From contig URQF01000082.1 in assembly GCA_900549915.1 (NCBI GenBank), forward strand, positions 1 to 6,241: a stretch of DNA of 6,241 bases, read 5' to 3'. Both the position numbers and the translations under genes were made by a program. A model generated the notes under the pieces. The model was given only the letters and a program-made list of their open reading frames with translations, did no database searches and was not told where the DNA came from. Shown here in pieces: positions 6,238 through 6,241 of the stretch; positions within the stretch are counted from its first letter, which is position 1; each line of letters starts with the position of its first letter. This DNA comes from an uncultured Mollicutes bacterium. GTDB taxonomy: Bacteria > Bacillota_I > Bacilli_A > RFN20 > CAG-288.

Positions 6238-6241
6238 AAAT

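Overview
The window looks like chromosomal DNA from a low-to-moderate GC Gram-positive-type bacterium (Bacillota or a Mollicutes-related/Erysipelotrichia-like gut lineage). This rests on AGGAG-type ribosome sites, extended -10 promoters, compact intrinsic terminators, a PduL-type phosphotransacylase, and a large Ser/Thr/Asn/Tyr-rich exported protein. All reading frames work with TGG for Trp and end in TAG or TAA, so nothing points to a reassigned TGA. The lineage is an inference from style, not from a marker gene.

Layout, left to right. Positions 1-76 appear to be the 3' end of a group II intron on the + strand: the end of domain V and all of domain VI, with a bulged branch-point A at 70 and an ...CTCGAT 3' end. 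It lies antisense to, and forms the last codons of, a minus-strand gene for a zinc-dependent phospholipase C-family protein (63-1007). Upstream of that gene by 15 bases, and probably in the same transcript, is pduL (phosphate acyltransferase, 1023-1667). A divergent intergenic region (1668-1782) carries an extended -10 promoter for each direction. The plus-strand gene there encodes a 117-residue charged protein of unknown function (1783-2136).

That small gene converges on a very large minus-strand gene (2133-6068, 1311 aa) for an exported protein with a hydrophobic N-terminus ending in an AWF motif, a GLUG-like repeat region, and a long extracellular-type C-terminal part. The two stop codons overlap by four bases and lie in the loop of a perfect 12-bp hairpin, so one element serves as a two-way terminator and as the coding end of both genes. 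Upstream of the large gene are an AGGAG site, a promoter with a perfect TATAAT, direct repeats around the -35 box, and at the far right another strong hairpin terminator (6191-6237) that insulates it from whatever lies beyond the window.

The genes do not form an obvious single pathway. pduL fits acyl-CoA/acyl-phosphate interconversion in fermentation. The phospholipase-family protein is a co-transcribed passenger of unknown substrate, and the large protein is probably a surface or secreted factor expressed alone. The most notable points are the intron remnant that rewrites the phospholipase C-terminus and the stop-codon-in-loop terminator.
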